Below, in pieces: positions 5,950 through 7,075 of a DNA stretch of 7,075 nt. Origin of the DNA: an uncultured Collinsella sp. (lineage in GTDB: Bacteria > Actinomycetota > Coriobacteriia > Coriobacteriales > Coriobacteriaceae); the NCBI GenBank assembly GCA_902490245.1, contig CABUDB010000077.1, forward strand, positions 1 to 7,075. The letters are read 5' to 3'. A program made the translations under genes and the position numbers. The notes below the pieces were generated by a model that saw only the letters and a list, made by a program, of their open reading frames with translations, was not told the origin of the DNA and ran no database searches. Numbering within the stretch: position 1 is the first letter of the stretch; each line of letters opens with the position of its first letter.

Positions 5950-6001
5950 GGCTCTCTCCTAATCCAAACATCAAAGACAGCGGCGCGTTCAGGCGCCTTA
6001 G

Positions 6002-6109
6002 CTCTAGGTTTCTCAGGTGCCGGAGGTTGCCCCGAAAGAGGAGCGCGGCGTACTTTGGTACGCAAGCGACGGTTTGAGGGGCAAGATCCGGTGCCTGAGG
6101 AAGCTAGAG
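6002..6109. repeat. 108-nt near-continuous imperfect palindrome overlapping the yjiM-like stop codon
   Basis: Arms 6002-6033 and 6078-6109 pair in strict register over 32 positions: 26 Watson-Crick pairs, three mismatches (6008/6103, 6025/6086, 6026/6085), and three positions that are G-U pairs only in plus-strand RNA (6011/6100, 6018/6093, 6019/6092). Inside is a second hairpin, GCGTAC-TTTG-GTACGC (6048-6063), with a further CGC/GCG pairing outside it. The right arm contains the last codon and the TAG stop (6106-6104) of the upstream gene. There is no T-run on the minus strand. It could be a dispersed palindromic repeat, an RNA-stability or attenuation element, or a plus-strand small RNA. 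Confidence 0.8.
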
Positions 6110-7075
6110 GGTTTCGATGAAGGCGGCGATGCGGGTCTCGATCTGGCCCATGTCGCCGTTGCTGTAGTCGGTCTCGATCTTCATATACGGAATACCCGCA
6201 CCCTCGACGGCCTCCTGCATGCGCGCACTCTCCACGTTAAAGGTGTGGCACGCCTGCAGCACGCTCTCCACTACGCCATCGACATGATACTTCTCGCACA
6301 TGGCCAGCGTGTTTTCCATACGACCGTCGTTGGGCGTCATGACCGAGCAGTTGATATCCAGGTAGCGGTCGGCGATGGCGCGCAGGATATCGGGAGCATC
6401 GGGGTCGATCATCATGGCCGCCGTGCGCTCACCCGAGCAGTCGTCCATGCACACGACCACGCCGCCATTGGACTCGATAGTACGGCCTATCTTGTTGATC
6501 ACGCCGCCCACCGGGCAGCCGGTGATCAGAATGCGCTTGGCATCCGCCGCAACCGGGCGCTCGCCCGCGTCGTAGGCCTCGCGCAGCTTGGCAACCTTTT
6601 GCTCCAGCTGATCCGTATAGGCCTCGATATCAAAGCTGAACGTACCGGCAAACATGGTGCTCATCAGGTCGACGCCGCTCATGGCCGCCGGCTGGTTAGC
6701 CTGCAGCGCAAACATCTCGAGCTGGGCCGCACGCAAACGGTTGCGACGACGGACGGCGGCGCGCAGGTCATCGTCGGTAATCGTGATGCCGTAGAAGTTC
6801 TCGAGCTCCTCCTTGAGTAGGCGGCACTCCTCGTACCAGCCTTCACGCTCGTAGGCACGATCGCGACCCTGCGGAAGATGCAGAATGTGCGTGCGCTTGA
6901 GCTCGTTGAGTAGCTCGTACATCTTCTTCTTGCCGTCGCAGGTGGTCTCGCCGATGATCATGTCGCTAAAGTACGTAAACGGGCACTTTTGCGAGTAGGC
7001 AAAACCGTAGGTCGACTTGATGAGCGGGCACAGGTTTGCCGGCAGCACCTTCTCGGCCTCGGGAATCACCTCATC
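6104..7075 (-). CDS. yjiM: YjiM-like 2-hydroxyacyl-CoA dehydratase-family protein, N-terminus beyond the window
   Basis: The visible 323 residues run to the C-terminus; E. coli YjiM has 383, so roughly 60 residues lie past the right edge, and the GTG at 7069 is not the true start because the frame is open to 7075. Strong YjiM-like signatures: [32 protein letters not shown] followed by [53 protein letters not shown] and [20 protein letters not shown]. Six cysteines in these motifs (LCP, KCP, TTC, GCP, NCS, ACH) are also in E. coli YjiM and are likely iron-sulfur ligands. Family members are reduced by their ATPase activator, here the next gene, and either dehydrate 2-hydroxyacyl-CoA or, in double-cubane-cluster proteins, reduce small molecules. 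Which applies here is not decided by sequence. The gene ends inside the palindrome at 6002-6109. Confidence 0.92.
   Translation of the reverse strand, partial: DEVIPEAEKVLPANLCPLIKSTYGFAYSQKCPFTYFSDMIIGETTCDGKKKMYELLNELKRTHILHLPQGRDRAYEREGWYEECRLLKEELENFYGITITDDDLRAAVRRRNRLRAAQLEMFALQANQPAAMSGVDLMSTMFAGTFSFDIEAYTDQLEQKVAKLREAYDAGERPVAADAKRILITGCPVGGVINKIGRTIESNGGVVVCMDDCSGERTAAMMIDPDAPDILRAIADRYLDINCSVMTPNDGRMENTLAMCEKYHVDGVVESVLQACHTFNVESARMQEAVEGAGIPYMKIETDYSNGDMGQIETRIAAFIETL

Noticed and set aside
6017..6820. A 267-codon plus-strand open frame opposite the yjiM-like gene, starting in the palindrome
   Set aside because: Composition is typical of an antisense shadow and the opposite strand has strong YjiM motifs.

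Overview
The window looks like chromosome from a high-GC, strictly anaerobic, gut-type actinobacterium, most likely Coriobacteriia (Collinsella or a relative). This is inferred from base composition, the anaerobe-type gene content and the style of the intergenic palindromes; there is no rRNA or other marker to prove it. All well-supported genes lie on the minus strand, so the window is best read from the right end to the left.

Right part (7075 to about 5185): a YjiM-type 2-hydroxyacyl-CoA dehydratase-family protein, cut by the window edge at its N-terminus, is followed by its YjiL-type ATPase activator carrying the [4Fe-4S] cysteine pair. A 108-nt imperfect hairpin lies between them and covers the dehydratase stop codon.

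Centre (5125 to about 1926): a compact selenium/sulfur trafficking operon, selD - yedF - DUF3343 protein - EF2568-type cysteine desulfurase-like enzyme, closed by a strong intrinsic terminator. SelD is itself a selenoprotein. Its true start is 5114, with a perfect AGGAGG ribosome site, and codon 17 is an in-frame TGA at the position of the E. coli SelD catalytic Cys17. A gene caller that treats TGA as stop would truncate it. A likely working scheme is that the desulfurase mobilises S or Se, the small Cys proteins (DUF3343 protein and YedF) carry it, and SelD makes selenophosphate for Sec-tRNA and other uses. SelA, SelB and tRNA-Sec are not in the window but must exist elsewhere if SelD is translated in full.

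Left part (1906 to 248): brnQ, a branched-chain amino acid transporter, then a tRNA-Pro(UGG)-tRNA-Gly(UCC) pair with its own promoter (perfect TATAAT) and an intrinsic terminator. Beyond it, positions 1-220 hold a 21-bp perfect inverted repeat and a possible 3' end of a plus-strand gene.

The main points of interest are the Sec-containing SelD, the linkage of the Se/S relay genes to the YjiM/YjiL ATP-driven iron-sulfur redox pair, and the two large intergenic palindromes.
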